From contig CAZNEZ010000006.1 in the NCBI GenBank assembly GCA_964572475.1, positions 8,637-72,636 of the forward strand: 64,000 bases of DNA, read 5' to 3'. Source of the stretch: CAZNEZ01 sp964572475. GTDB lineage: Bacteria > Bacillota > Clostridia > Lachnospirales > Lachnospiraceae. Positions 34,115-43,115 of the stretch are shown piece by piece. Every line of letters starts with the position of its first letter. Positions within the stretch are counted from its first letter, which is position 1. Under the pieces are notes generated by a model that worked only from the letters and a program-made list of their open reading frames with translations, ran no database searches and was not told the DNA's origin. The position numbers and the translations under genes are program-made.

Positions 34115-35263
34115 ATGAAATTATTGCTCAATGATTATAAAAGAAATAAATGGTTACATATATTTGTATTGGTTCAATTTGCGGTGATTATATCTATGCT
34201 TAACCTTAGTGTATCAAAAATAGTGTACTATATTAAAGACTTAACATATATTACAGATTATGAAGAGAGAACATACTTATATGAAGGTATAATGGATACT
34301 ACATCAGGAGGAAAAGAAACCATTGACAGGGTTGAAAATCTTAAAGGTGTACAAGATGTAGGCTACGAAATAACAGACACTGTTACCTGCGACAGTATAA
34401 TGGCATCTGATTACACATATGAGCTATATATGGAATATTTAAGCCCATTTGCCACATCTATAGAGCATAAGGTGGATCAGGGAAGCTGGTTTGATGGTGG
34501 AGAAAAGGAGATAGTGCTGTGTGGTGAGGGATTTGATGGAGCTAATGTTGGCGATACAGTAAGTGTAACGAATTCATCTGGAACTCCTGTCAAATGTAAA
34601 ATAATAGGAATAATAGATGAGCCAGGCAGGACACTTTCATATGATACGCTAGTATCTAATGATAATGACCTTTCTTGTTTTTTGTATAAGGAACAAGGTA
34701 CAATTTTTACTAATGATATCTCCTTGCTTAAGGGTATTGAACCAGAACAGTATCAATATAGTTTTTATAATCTGTTAGTTAGATTAACTCCCGACTGTGA
34801 TACTGAGCAGCTTGAGAGATGTGGACATTTGGTTTCTATAGATAAGCTTGTAAAAGGAATGGAGAATACAGCAACAGATTATATAGCCAATCAGGCTGCA
34901 ACTAATGGATTGTGGATATTTGTACTGATTATAGGTTCTGTAGCAATAACATATTTGATGACATATAAAACAATGTCATCATCAGCAGTGTATTATCTGC
35001 TGGGAATGAGCCGCAGAAGAATAGTAGGCAACATGGTTTTGTCTAACTGTTTTACATATATATTAAGTGGAATAGTAACATATTTTGCGTATCCTATAGT
35101 CAGAGAAGATCTGATGTTTACAGGTAAGTGGGATATCGCAAATTATATAGCTACAGCCATACTTGTAGGTATAACAATAGTAATTACAATTATAACAAGC
35201 TGCTTAGTGTACACAAAGACACCAACTGAGATGCTAAAGGTTGCACAGACAAAAGGAAATTAG
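34115..35263 (+). CDS. FtsX/MacB-type ABC permease 2
   Basis: A 382-residue protein with the same four-segment plan: first membrane helix about residues 12-32, then a soluble domain of about 220 residues with WFDGGEKEIVLCGEGFDGANVGD (split here as WFDGGEKEIVLCGEG and GANVGDTVSV), which resembles MacB periplasmic-domain strands. Three C-terminal helices follow. It is 94 bp after permease 1, with GAGG before the ATG. It probably forms a heterodimer with permease 1. Confidence 0.8.
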   Translation: MKLLLNDYKRNKWLHIFVLVQFAVIISMLNLSVSKIVYYIKDLTYITDYEERTYLYEGIMDTTSGGKETIDRVENLKGVQDVGYEITDTVTCDSIMASDYTYELYMEYLSPFATSIEHKVDQGSWFDGGEKEIVLCGEGFDGANVGDTVSVTNSSGTPVKCKIIGIIDEPGRTLSYDTLVSNDNDLSCFLYKEQGTIFTNDISLLKGIEPEQYQYSFYNLLVRLTPDCDTEQLERCGHLVSIDKLVKGMENTATDYIANQAATNGLWIFVLIIGSVAITYLMTYKTMSSSAVYYLLGMSRRRIVGNMVLSNCFTYILSGIVTYFAYPIVREDLMFTGKWDIANYIATAILVGITIVITIITSCLVYTKTPTEMLKVAQTKGN

Positions 35264-35299
35264 TTTAGTACTGATATAATTCAGGGATTGGAGATAAGT

Positions 35300-35974
35300 A
35301 TGTCATTAATAGAATTAAAAGAAATAAGTAAGATATATTTAAAGGGTAAGAATAACTCAACAAGAGCTCTTGATGGTGTTAATTTGTCCATAGATAAGGG
35401 CGAGTTTATAGCTGTTGTAGGTAAGTCTGGGTCTGGTAAATCTACACTGCTTCACATTTTAGGATTAGCTGATACATATACTACAGGGAATTATATATTA
35501 GATGGAAAGTCTCTGGACAAAGTAGGCAGCGGCAAGTTAGCAAAGATTAGAAATGATAAAATAGGATTTGTTCTTCAGGATTTTGCATTAATTAATCAGA
35601 TGACAGTATTTGATAATATTGCAACACCATTATATATAAATGGAGTATCAGAAAAAAAGATTAAAGCGCAAGTCTTAGAAGTAGCATCGGAACTTGGAAT
35701 AAACGATATATTGAATAAAAAGGCTAATCAGATATCTGGAGGACAGTGCCAAAGAGTGGCAATAGCACGAGCTATAATCAATAAACCAGAGATAATTCTT
35801 GCAGATGAGCCAACCGGAGCACTTGATAGTGGGACAGCATTTGAAGTAGTGGATATATTAAAAAAGATAAATGCTAATGGAACAACCGTCATAGTAGTAA
35901 CACACGATATGGATGTAGCAAACAGATGTAATAAGATAATAACCATCAAAGATGGTAAGATAGAAGAATCATAA
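35300..35974 (+). CDS. ABC transporter ATP-binding protein (MacB/LolD type)
   Basis: A 224-residue nucleotide-binding protein: Walker A GKSGSGKST, Q-loop VLQDFALI, signature ISGGQCQRVAIARA, Walker B IILADEPTGALD and H-loop VVTHD. The class is that of MacB/LolD/FtsE, which pair with FtsX-type permeases, as here. ATG at 35300 with GGAG upstream is preferred to the TTG at 35288. It is the last gene of the cassette; the second repeat element begins 14 bp after its stop. Confidence 0.93.
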   Translation: MSLIELKEISKIYLKGKNNSTRALDGVNLSIDKGEFIAVVGKSGSGKSTLLHILGLADTYTTGNYILDGKSLDKVGSGKLAKIRNDKIGFVLQDFALINQMTVFDNIATPLYINGVSEKKIKAQVLEVASELGINDILNKKANQISGGQCQRVAIARAIINKPEIILADEPTGALDSGTAFEVVDILKKINANGTTVIVVTHDMDVANRCNKIITIKDGKIEES

Positions 35975-35988
35975 AATTAGAATACCAA

Positions 35989-36045
35989 GGTACAAGCCTG
36001 CAAGTAAGTACCTTGGTAAAAGAATCAAACACTAAAAAATGTGAT
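35989..36045 (+). repeat. Direct repeat element, copy 2 (right of ABC cassette)
   Basis: A 57-bp near-copy of 32393-32448 in the same orientation. Here the stem is longer: ACCAAGGTAC/GTACCTTGGT is perfect, and GAATC/GATTC frames a second hairpin. Confidence 0.85.
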
Positions 36046-36063
36046 TCACCTAATTATAACACA

Positions 36064-36109
36064 AAAGATGTATAAACCACAATAGTTTTGTAAATATACA
36101 TCTTTTTTT
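36064..36109 (+). terminator. Terminator after the ABC cassette
   Basis: AAAGATGTATA and TATACATCTTT pair perfectly around a 20-base loop and are followed by a T run. It lies between the convergent ABC cassette and RDD gene. Confidence 0.9.
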
Positions 36110-36169
36110 GATGGGAAATACTTCTATAGAATAAATATTCTTAGCATACATTTGATGGAAGTATGAAAA

Positions 36170-36796
36170 CTAGTCTTCTACTACCATTGTCTGTCCAATC
36201 ATGTCATGTACGGCCAAGTGTTTTTTTGTGAATAAAATAGTAAATACAGATATAATAACTGGTACAACAAGAGAGTTGAGAAGTATCTTGCAGACAATCT
36301 CTCGGAGTAGCATAAATTTAGTTCTATTCTGTGCATCTGTGTATATTACCTTGATATGCATTATTCTCTTACCTACGGTGGCCCCGTCATTCATCACAGT
36401 ACACACAGTGGAATAAAACAAGTAGAAAGCTATTACGAATACAGATGCCATTCTTGCTGCTGTAGCTGTTGGAGCAACATTATAATCAGTATAAGTATCA
36501 CCGTTATCATTCGTCATAGCGTTGAGTGAGGTATTAACTTGGCTAGGAAGAGTACTTAATGATACTACACCGAAGATTGGTGCAGGATATAGGGCAGGTG
36601 AATAATTGACAAATGTCTGGGTAAAAAACAAAAACATCACTAGTGCAGGTAAATATGCAACTATGGCATCAATAACAAGGGCAAGTGCTCTTTTAACTAC
36701 GGATGCCTTATAATATACGATTGGTTCACCGCTTAAAGGAGCATGGTCTGTAAATGTATTATTGTTCTGAATTTGAGCGTCAATATTAGTATTCAT
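36170..36796 (-). CDS. RDD-family membrane protein
   Basis: A 208-residue protein with an RDD domain: the first membrane helix carries RALALVIDAIVAYLPALV with the Arg and Asp of the family, and GKRIMHIKVI the later conserved part. Four membrane segments are predicted. Function is unknown for most RDD proteins; some are ion antiporters. The start is the ATG complementary to 36794-36796, with GGAG six bases upstream, rather than the longer frame to 36976. It is divergent from araR, with 212 bp between the starts. Confidence 0.82.
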   Translation of the reverse strand: MNTNIDAQIQNNNTFTDHAPLSGEPIVYYKASVVKRALALVIDAIVAYLPALVMFLFFTQTFVNYSPALYPAPIFGVVSLSTLPSQVNTSLNAMTNDNGDTYTDYNVAPTATAARMASVFVIAFYLFYSTVCTVMNDGATVGKRIMHIKVIYTDAQNRTKFMLLREIVCKILLNSLVVPVIISVFTILFTKKHLAVHDMIGQTMVVED

Positions 36797-36955
36797 TGTA
36801 TCTCCAATCTGTTTATTCTTGTTTAAAAAAATTATACAAAATATTGTAACATAATTAGGACAGTATAACAAATAAATATCAGCATTTTCATAAAGTTTTA
36901 ACATATTTTTTAAAATTAAAAAGAAATTGAAAAAACAAGCGAAATAAGTAAAAAA

Positions 36956-36985
36956 ACAACTTGTAGATATATGCATACAAGTTGT
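36956..36985 (+). promoter_or_regulatory. Probable AraR operator over the araR promoter
   Basis: A perfect 10-bp inverted repeat, ACAACTTGTA and TACAAGTTGT, separated by ten bases. It covers the -35 box (TTGTAG, 36961-36966) and spacer of a promoter whose -10 is TATAAT at 36985-36990, and resembles TTGTA/TACAA-type AraR sites. Autorepression of araR is the likely use. Confidence 0.6.
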
Positions 36986-37008
36986 ATAATAAGAGAGTGG
37001 AGGCAGCT

Positions 37009-38109
37009 ATGACAAATGAAAGAAATATGCCTAAATATTTTGCCCTAATGGAAGAACTGAGAAGAAGCATGATATCTGGTAGAATTAAGCCAGGACAGAA
37101 GCTCCCATCGGAGAATGAACTCTCAGAATCATATGGAATTAGCAGACATACAGTACGCAAGGCACTATCAATTCTTATTAATGATGGCTACATAGTGGCT
37201 GAACATGGAAGAGGAACATATTGTTCTGAAAGATTTAAGAACAATGCAACTTCTAAGAACATTGCAGTTATTACAACTTATATATCCGATTACATCTTTC
37301 CAAGGCTTATTCAGGGAATAGATAAAGTACTTACGAACAAAGGGTACAGTATTATTCTTAAGAATACGATGAATAGTCAGAGAAATGAAGCAAGATGTTT
37401 AGAAGATATTATGACAAAGAATATTGATGGATTGATTATTGAACCAAGTAAAAGTGAAGTTTACAGCAAGAATCTTAGCTATTATGAGAATTTGGACAAG
37501 CTGGGAATACCTTATGTGTTTATACAAGGTACATATATGGGACTCAAGAAGAAACCGAATATTACAATGGATGATGCTAAAGGTGGATTTATACTTACGG
37601 AATATCTGCTAAAGCTTGGACATAAGAATATAGTAGGAATCTTTAAGATTGATGATGTTCAGGGAAGAAACCGACATAAAGGCTATGTACAGGCATTACA
37701 GCAATACAATATTCAATATGATGCAGACAAAGTAATCTGGTTTCATACAGAAGACAGAGATAAGAAGCCTGCAGCGGCAGTTGAAGAGCTTGTTGAAAGT
37801 GGTATGGATATTGATGCAGTAGTGAGTTATAATGATCAGATAGCACTAGAAGTTATTGAACTTCTTAACAAAAAGGGTATCAAAGTTCCACAGGACATAT
37901 CCATAACGGGATATGATAATTCATTTATTTCAGAAACTGGACCAGTAAAACTTACAACTATTGGTCATCCCAAAGAGAAGATGGGAGAGATGGCGGCTGA
38001 ATTGTTGCTAGAAAAGTTAGATGGCATATCTGATGAGGACAGCAAGGTGCAAAGAGTTATTGAACCTGAGATGATTATCAGGAATTCATGCATCGATAGA
38101 AAAAAGTAA
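37009..38109 (+). CDS. araR: Arabinose repressor AraR (GntR-LacI chimera)
   Basis: Transcription repressor released by L-arabinose. The N-terminal GntR-type winged helix (about residues 5-70) contains KLPSENELSESYGISRHTVRKAL (recognition part SRHTVRKAL). The C-terminal LacI-type ligand domain (about 80-365) has NIAVITTYISDYIFPRLIQG and SITGYDNSFISE. This chimera is diagnostic of AraR. ATG at 37009 has GTGGAGG upstream and is better than the TTG at 36982. The length is 366 residues. araA follows after 58 bp. Confidence 0.92.
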   Translation: MTNERNMPKYFALMEELRRSMISGRIKPGQKLPSENELSESYGISRHTVRKALSILINDGYIVAEHGRGTYCSERFKNNATSKNIAVITTYISDYIFPRLIQGIDKVLTNKGYSIILKNTMNSQRNEARCLEDIMTKNIDGLIIEPSKSEVYSKNLSYYENLDKLGIPYVFIQGTYMGLKKKPNITMDDAKGGFILTEYLLKLGHKNIVGIFKIDDVQGRNRHKGYVQALQQYNIQYDADKVIWFHTEDRDKKPAAAVEELVESGMDIDAVVSYNDQIALEVIELLNKKGIKVPQDISITGYDNSFISETGPVKLTTIGHPKEKMGEMAAELLLEKLDGISDEDSKVQRVIEPEMIIRNSCIDRKK

Positions 38110-38167
38110 ATATGTAGAAGACGAGTTCTTTTACTTATTATATAACACATTTTAAGGAGGATTTTAT

Positions 38168-39664
38168 ATGTTAACAACTAAGAATTACAAGTTTTGGTTC
38201 TGCACAGGCTCACAAGATTTATATGGTGATGAGTGTCTTAGAAAAGTAGCAGATCATTCAAAGAAAATTGTTGAGGCATTAAATGCATCAGGAAAGCTTC
38301 CATATGAAGTTGTTTGGAGACCAACATTACTTTCACAGTCATTAATCAGAAAAGAGTTTAATGCTGCTAATGCAGATGAGGAGTGCGCAGGCGTTATTAC
38401 TTGGATGCATACATTCTCACCAGCTAAGATGTGGATTTTAGGATTAAAGGAATTCAAAAAACCTTTATGCCATTTACACACACAGTTTAATGAAGAGTTA
38501 CCATATGACACAATTGATATGGACTTCATGAATGAGAACCAGTCAGCTCATGGTGACAGAGAATATGGTCATATTGTTAGCCGTATGGGAATCGAAAGAA
38601 AGATTATCGTTGGACATTGGTCAAGCGAATCAGTTCAGAATAGACTTGCAAGCTGGATGACAACTGCTATTGGTGTTGTAGAATCAAGCCATATCAGAGT
38701 TTGCCGTTTTGGCGATAACATGAATAATGTTGCAGTTACAGAAGGCGATAAAGTTGAAGCACAGATCAAATTTGGTTGGGAAATCGATCATTACTGTGTA
38801 AATGATGTTGTTGATTATGTAAATGCTGTTTCAAAGGGCGATGTTGATGCTTTAGTTGAAGAATACTACAAGTTATACAAAGTAATTGATGATGGCAGAG
38901 ATGCTGCTGAATTTAGAAAACATGTTGCAGTACAGGCTCAGCAGGAGATTGGAATTGAAAAATTCCTCGTTGACAATAACTATCAGGCAGTTGTTACTCA
39001 CTTCGGTATGCTTGGAGGATTACAGCAGTTACCAGGACTTGCTATTCAGAGATTAATGGCTAAAGGCTATGGTTTTGGAGCTGAAGGTGACTGGAAAGTT
39101 GCTGCTATGGTTCGTTTAATGAAATTAATGACAGCTAACATGAAAGATGCTAAGGGTTCTTCATTAATGGAAGATTACACATACAACTTAGTAGCTGGTA
39201 AAGAAGGAATTCTTCAGGCTCATATGTTAGAAGTTTGCCCTACAGTAGCTGATGGCGATATAGGAATGAGAGTTTGCCCATTATCAATGGGTAACAGAGA
39301 AGATCCAGCACGTCTTGTATTTACAGCTAAAGAAGGACCAGCAGTTGCTACATCATTAATTGATCTTGGCGATAGATTCAGACTTATTATCAACGCTGTT
39401 GATTGTAAGAAGACTGAAAAGCCTATGCCTAAGTTACCAGTTGGTACAGCTTACTGGACACCACAGCCTAACTTAGAGGTTGGTGCTGAAGCTTGGATTC
39501 TTGCAGGTGGTGCTCACCATACAGCATTCTCATATGATTTATCAGTTGAGCAGATGGTTGATTGGGCAGAAGCAATGGGTATCGAAGCTGTAGTTATTGA
39601 TAACAATACAGATATCAGAACATTTAAGAATGAATTAAAATGGAATTCAATTGCCTACAAATAA
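38168..39664 (+). CDS. araA: L-arabinose isomerase
   Basis: Converts L-arabinose to L-ribulose using Mn2+. The 498-residue length is standard. Conserved segments include KFWFCTGSQDLYGDE, TWMHTFSPAKMWI, GFGAEGDWKVAAMVRLMK (metal-binding Glu) and LAGGAHHTAFSYD (metal-binding His). AAGGAGG lies before the ATG. It is the first enzyme gene after araR. Confidence 0.98.
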   Translation: MLTTKNYKFWFCTGSQDLYGDECLRKVADHSKKIVEALNASGKLPYEVVWRPTLLSQSLIRKEFNAANADEECAGVITWMHTFSPAKMWILGLKEFKKPLCHLHTQFNEELPYDTIDMDFMNENQSAHGDREYGHIVSRMGIERKIIVGHWSSESVQNRLASWMTTAIGVVESSHIRVCRFGDNMNNVAVTEGDKVEAQIKFGWEIDHYCVNDVVDYVNAVSKGDVDALVEEYYKLYKVIDDGRDAAEFRKHVAVQAQQEIGIEKFLVDNNYQAVVTHFGMLGGLQQLPGLAIQRLMAKGYGFGAEGDWKVAAMVRLMKLMTANMKDAKGSSLMEDYTYNLVAGKEGILQAHMLEVCPTVADGDIGMRVCPLSMGNREDPARLVFTAKEGPAVATSLIDLGDRFRLIINAVDCKKTEKPMPKLPVGTAYWTPQPNLEVGAEAWILAGGAHHTAFSYDLSVEQMVDWAEAMGIEAVVIDNNTDIRTFKNELKWNSIAYK

Positions 39665-39697
39665 GACATTGAATTAAAAACAGAGAATAAACTTTTT

Positions 39698-39732
39698 GAG
39701 ACATGCTGCCAGCTTTGCTTGCGGCATGTCTC
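39698..39732 (+). other. Hairpin between araA and araD
   Basis: GAGACATGCTGC pairs with GCGGCATGTCTC (12 bp, one G-T) around an 11-base loop. No T run follows, so it may act as a processing or partial termination site. Confidence 0.7.
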
Positions 39733-39753
39733 TGATAAAGGAAAGGAAATGAA

Positions 39754-40455
39754 ATGTTAGAACAGTTAAAAAAAGATGTATACGAAGCTAATATGGACCT
39801 TGTAGATAAAGGAATGGTTATTTACACATGGGGAAATGTTAGTGGAATTGATCGCGAAAAAGGACTTGTAGTAATTAAACCAAGTGGTGTTGATTATTCA
39901 GTTATGACAGCTGATGATATGGTAGTTGTTGACCTTGAAGGTAATGTAGTAGAGGGAAAATGGAAACCATCTTCAGATACAGCAACACATTTAGTTATGT
40001 ATAAGACATATCCAGCCATTGGTGGTGTAGTTCATACACATTCTACTAATGCAGTTACATTTGCACAGGCTGGAATGAGTATTCCTGCATTTGGAACAAC
40101 ACATGCAGATTATTTCTTTGGAGACGTTCCTTGTACAAGAGACCTTACTAAGGAAGAGATAGAAGAAGCTTATGAATTAAATACAGGAAAAGTTATCGTA
40201 GAGACAATAGGTGATAATGATCCTATGGCTATTCCAGGAATAGTTGTTAAGAATCATGGACCATTTGCATGGGGAAAGACTCCAGCAGGTTCTGTATATA
40301 ATGCAGTAGTTCTTGATAAAGTAGCAGAGATTGCTTATAAGACAATGACACTTAACCCAAGAGTTAAGAGAGTTCCACAGCATTTATTAGATAAGCATTA
40401 CTATAGAAAACATGGTGCAAATGCATATTATGGTCAGGGATCAGAAGATCACTAA
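39754..40455 (+). CDS. araD: L-ribulose-5-phosphate 4-epimerase
   Basis: Converts L-ribulose 5-phosphate to D-xylulose 5-phosphate. A class II aldolase/epimerase fold with TWGNVSGIDREKGL, VVIKPSGVDY, SSDTATHLVMYK, the metal site VVHTHSTNAVTF (His pair) and VVKNHGPFAWG. The length of 233 residues is standard. AAAGGAAAGG precedes the ATG. No ribulokinase gene lies between araA and araD or elsewhere in this window. Confidence 0.97.
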   Translation: MLEQLKKDVYEANMDLVDKGMVIYTWGNVSGIDREKGLVVIKPSGVDYSVMTADDMVVVDLEGNVVEGKWKPSSDTATHLVMYKTYPAIGGVVHTHSTNAVTFAQAGMSIPAFGTTHADYFFGDVPCTRDLTKEEIEEAYELNTGKVIVETIGDNDPMAIPGIVVKNHGPFAWGKTPAGSVYNAVVLDKVAEIAYKTMTLNPRVKRVPQHLLDKHYYRKHGANAYYGQGSEDH

Positions 40456-40508
40456 ACCCGGACTTATATAATAGACTAAATAATGTATTTATTAAAGGAG
40501 GAAACAAA

Positions 40509-41162
40509 ATGAAATTTTTTATTGACACAGCTAATGTAGAAGACATTAAGAAAGCAAATGATATGGGTGTGATTTGTGGTGTTACAACTAATCCATCTCT
40601 TATTGCAAAAGAAGGTAGAGACTTTAAGCAGGTAATAGCTGAGATAGCTTCAATCGTAGATGGACCAATTAGCGGAGAAGTTAAAGCTACAACAGTAGAT
40701 GCAGCTGGAATGATTGCTGAAGGTAGAGAAATAGCTAAGATTCATAAGAATATGGTGGTTAAGATTCCTATGACAGTTGAAGGATTAAAAGCTTGTAAAG
40801 CTCTTACAGCTGAAGGAATTAAGACTAATGTTACACTTATCTTTTCTGCAAATCAGGCATTACTTGCAGCTAGAGCAGGTGCTACATATGTATCACCATT
40901 CTTAGGACGACTTGATGATATTTCACAGCCAGGTATGGACCTTGTTAGAACTATCGCAGATATCTTTGATGTTCATTGCATTGATACAGAGATTATTGCA
41001 GCATCAGTTAGAAACCCAATTCATGTTACAGATTGTGCATTAGCAGGCGCAGACATCGCAACAGTACCTTATAAGGTAATAGAGCAGATGACAAAACATC
41101 CATTAACAGATCAGGGTATTGAAAAATTCCAAGCAGATTATAAAGCTGTATTTGGCGAGTAA
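40509..41162 (+). CDS. Transaldolase / fructose-6-phosphate aldolase family protein
   Basis: Short-type transaldolase (217 residues) of the TalC/MipB family: MKFFIDTANVEDIKKAND, GVTTNPSLIAKEGRDF, and the Schiff-base Lys in VVKIPMTVEGLKA, with NVTLIFSANQALLAARAGA. In Firmicutes this subfamily is usually a true transaldolase in the pentose phosphate pathway. AAGGAGG precedes the ATG. It sits between araD and transketolase, so xylulose 5-phosphate made from arabinose can be processed. Confidence 0.93.
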   Translation: MKFFIDTANVEDIKKANDMGVICGVTTNPSLIAKEGRDFKQVIAEIASIVDGPISGEVKATTVDAAGMIAEGREIAKIHKNMVVKIPMTVEGLKACKALTAEGIKTNVTLIFSANQALLAARAGATYVSPFLGRLDDISQPGMDLVRTIADIFDVHCIDTEIIAASVRNPIHVTDCALAGADIATVPYKVIEQMTKHPLTDQGIEKFQADYKAVFGE

Positions 41163-41211
41163 ATTTAATGCATAATTGCAGATATCTAGATAATGTAAAG
41201 GAGAATGTAGC

Positions 41212-42051
41212 ATGAATAAAGTAGAATTACAAAAAGCTGCAAACGAAGTGCGTAAAGGCATTGTTACAGCTGTTCATAGCGCTAAAGCTGGCCATCCGGG
41301 TGGGTCTTTATCAGCAGCAGACGTGTTCACATATTTGTATTTTGAGGAAATGAATATAGATCCTAAGTATCCTAAGAAGGCAGACAGAGATAGGTTTGTA
41401 TTATCAAAAGGTCATACAGCACCAGGTTTATATTCAACTCTTGCACAGAGAGGATATTTCCCAGTAGAAGACCTTAAAACTCTTCGCCAGATAGGTTCAT
41501 ATCTTCAGGGACATCCTGATATGAAACATATCCCAGGTGTTGATATGTCTTCTGGTTCACTTGGACAGGGAATCTCAGCAGCAGTTGGAATGGCTCTCTC
41601 AGCCAAATTAAGTGATGACACTTACAGAGTATATACATTACTTGGTGATGGCGAGCTTCAGGAAGGTCAAGTATGGGAAGCATCAATGTTTGCAGGAGCA
41701 AAAAAGCTTGATAATCTGGTAGTTATTGTTGATAATAATGGACTTCAGATTGATGGTAAGATAGATGATGTTTGTTCACCATATCCTATTGGAGATAAAT
41801 TTAAGGCATTTAATTTCAATGTAATTGAAAATGTTGATGCACATGATTTTGATGCTTTGAAAGCAGCATTTGATGAAGCTAAAGCAACAAAAGGTATGCC
41901 AACAGCCATTATCGTTAAGAGTACTAAAGGTAAAGGCATTTCATTCATGGAGAATAACGCGGGATGGCATGGCAAGGCTCCTAATGATGAAGAGTATGCT
42001 ATTGCTATGTCAGACTTAGAGAAGGTAGGTGAAGCAATATGTCAGAAGTAA
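41212..42051 (+). CDS. Transketolase, N-terminal subunit
   Basis: The thiamine-diphosphate-binding half of a split transketolase: HSAKAGHPGGSLSAADV, FVLSKGHTAPGLYS, GDGELQEGQVWEASMFA and DNNGLQIDGK. The length is 279 residues. It overlaps the gene for the C-terminal half by 13 bp, so the subunits are made in a coupled way. The split form is common in Firmicutes and is not a frameshift: each part has its own start and ribosome site. Confidence 0.95.
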   Translation: MNKVELQKAANEVRKGIVTAVHSAKAGHPGGSLSAADVFTYLYFEEMNIDPKYPKKADRDRFVLSKGHTAPGLYSTLAQRGYFPVEDLKTLRQIGSYLQGHPDMKHIPGVDMSSGSLGQGISAAVGMALSAKLSDDTYRVYTLLGDGELQEGQVWEASMFAGAKKLDNLVVIVDNNGLQIDGKIDDVCSPYPIGDKFKAFNFNVIENVDAHDFDALKAAFDEAKATKGMPTAIIVKSTKGKGISFMENNAGWHGKAPNDEEYAIAMSDLEKVGEAICQK

Positions 42052-42977
42052 AGAAAGTAGCAACTAGAGAAAGTTATGGTAACGCACTTGTTGAGTGTGG
42101 TGCAATATATGATAATTTAGTAGTTCTTGATGCTGACTTAGCTGAAGCTACTAAGACAGGAATCTTCAAAAAGGCATATCCTGAGCGTCATATTGACTGT
42201 GGTATTGCAGAATGTAATATGGTTGGTATTGCAGCAGGACTTGCAGCAACAGGCAAGGTTCCATTTGTAAGTTCATTTGCAATGTTTGCAGCAGGACGTG
42301 CATTTGAGCAAGTTCGTAACTCGGTTGGATATCCACATCTTAATGTTAAAATTGGAGCTACACATGCTGGAATTTCAGTAGGTGAAGATGGAGCTACACA
42401 TCAGTGCAACGAAGATATAGCGCTTATGAGAACTATACCTGGTATGGTTGTAATCAATCCATCAGATGATATTGAAGCAAGAGCAGCCGTTAAGGCGGCA
42501 ATTGAGCATGATGGTCCTGTTTATCTTAGGTTTGGACGTCTTGCAACACCTATTATTAACGACAATACAGATTACAAATTTGAAATTGGCAAAGGTGTTA
42601 AATTAAGGGAAGGTAAGGATCTTACAATCATAGCAACAGGACTTTGTGTGGCAGAGAGTCTTGCAGCAGCAGAAAAACTTGCAGCAGAGGGTATTGAAGC
42701 TGAGGTAATCAATATTCATACAATTAAGCCTCTTGATGAGAAGCTTGTTGTTGAATCAGCTAAGAAGACAGGTAAAGTTGTTACTGTTGAAGAACATTCA
42801 GTAATTGGTGGTCTTGGAAGTGCAGTATGTGATTGCTTAAGTGAGAATTGCCCAACAAAAGTATTAAAGATTGGAGTAAATGATGTATTTGGTGAATCAG
42901 GACCAGCAGTAAAGCTTATTGCAAAATATGGACTTGATGCAGATGGCATTTATTCTAAGATTAAAGAATTTATTTAG
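42039..42977 (+). CDS. Transketolase, C-terminal subunit
   Basis: The pyrimidine-binding and C-terminal half of transketolase: VVLDADLAEATKTGIF, HIDCGIAECNMVGIAAGLA with the catalytic Glu, PFVSSFAMFAAGRAFEQVR, GATHAGISVGEDGATHQ and the C-terminal LDEKLVVESAKKTGKVV. The length is 312 residues. With the preceding subunit it interconverts C5, C7, C3, C4 and C6 sugar phosphates. Followed by a terminator. Confidence 0.95.
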   Translation: MSEVKKVATRESYGNALVECGAIYDNLVVLDADLAEATKTGIFKKAYPERHIDCGIAECNMVGIAAGLAATGKVPFVSSFAMFAAGRAFEQVRNSVGYPHLNVKIGATHAGISVGEDGATHQCNEDIALMRTIPGMVVINPSDDIEARAAVKAAIEHDGPVYLRFGRLATPIINDNTDYKFEIGKGVKLREGKDLTIIATGLCVAESLAAAEKLAAEGIEAEVINIHTIKPLDEKLVVESAKKTGKVVTVEEHSVIGGLGSAVCDCLSENCPTKVLKIGVNDVFGESGPAVKLIAKYGLDADGIYSKIKEFI

Positions 42978-42993
42978 TGAATATGTAGACAAA

Positions 42994-43020
42994 GGAAAGG
43001 GGATTATCCCCTTTTCTTTT
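42994..43020 (+). terminator. Terminator after the transketolase genes
   Basis: GAAAGGGGATTATCCCCTTTTC forms a tight GGGGA/TCCCC hairpin followed by T-rich sequence; it probably ends the ara/pentose phosphate operon. Confidence 0.85.
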
Positions 43021-43115
43021 ATATCATAGGATTAGGGGAGTTTTATGGTATAATACAAATTGTAGAATGTAAAAATGATGAATGAAAAATGATAAAGAAA
43101 AGTGAATGGAGGAAA

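Noticed and set aside
41212..42977. Transketolase broken into two frames
   Set aside because: Split transketolase with two overlapping genes is a normal arrangement in Firmicutes, each half with its own start.
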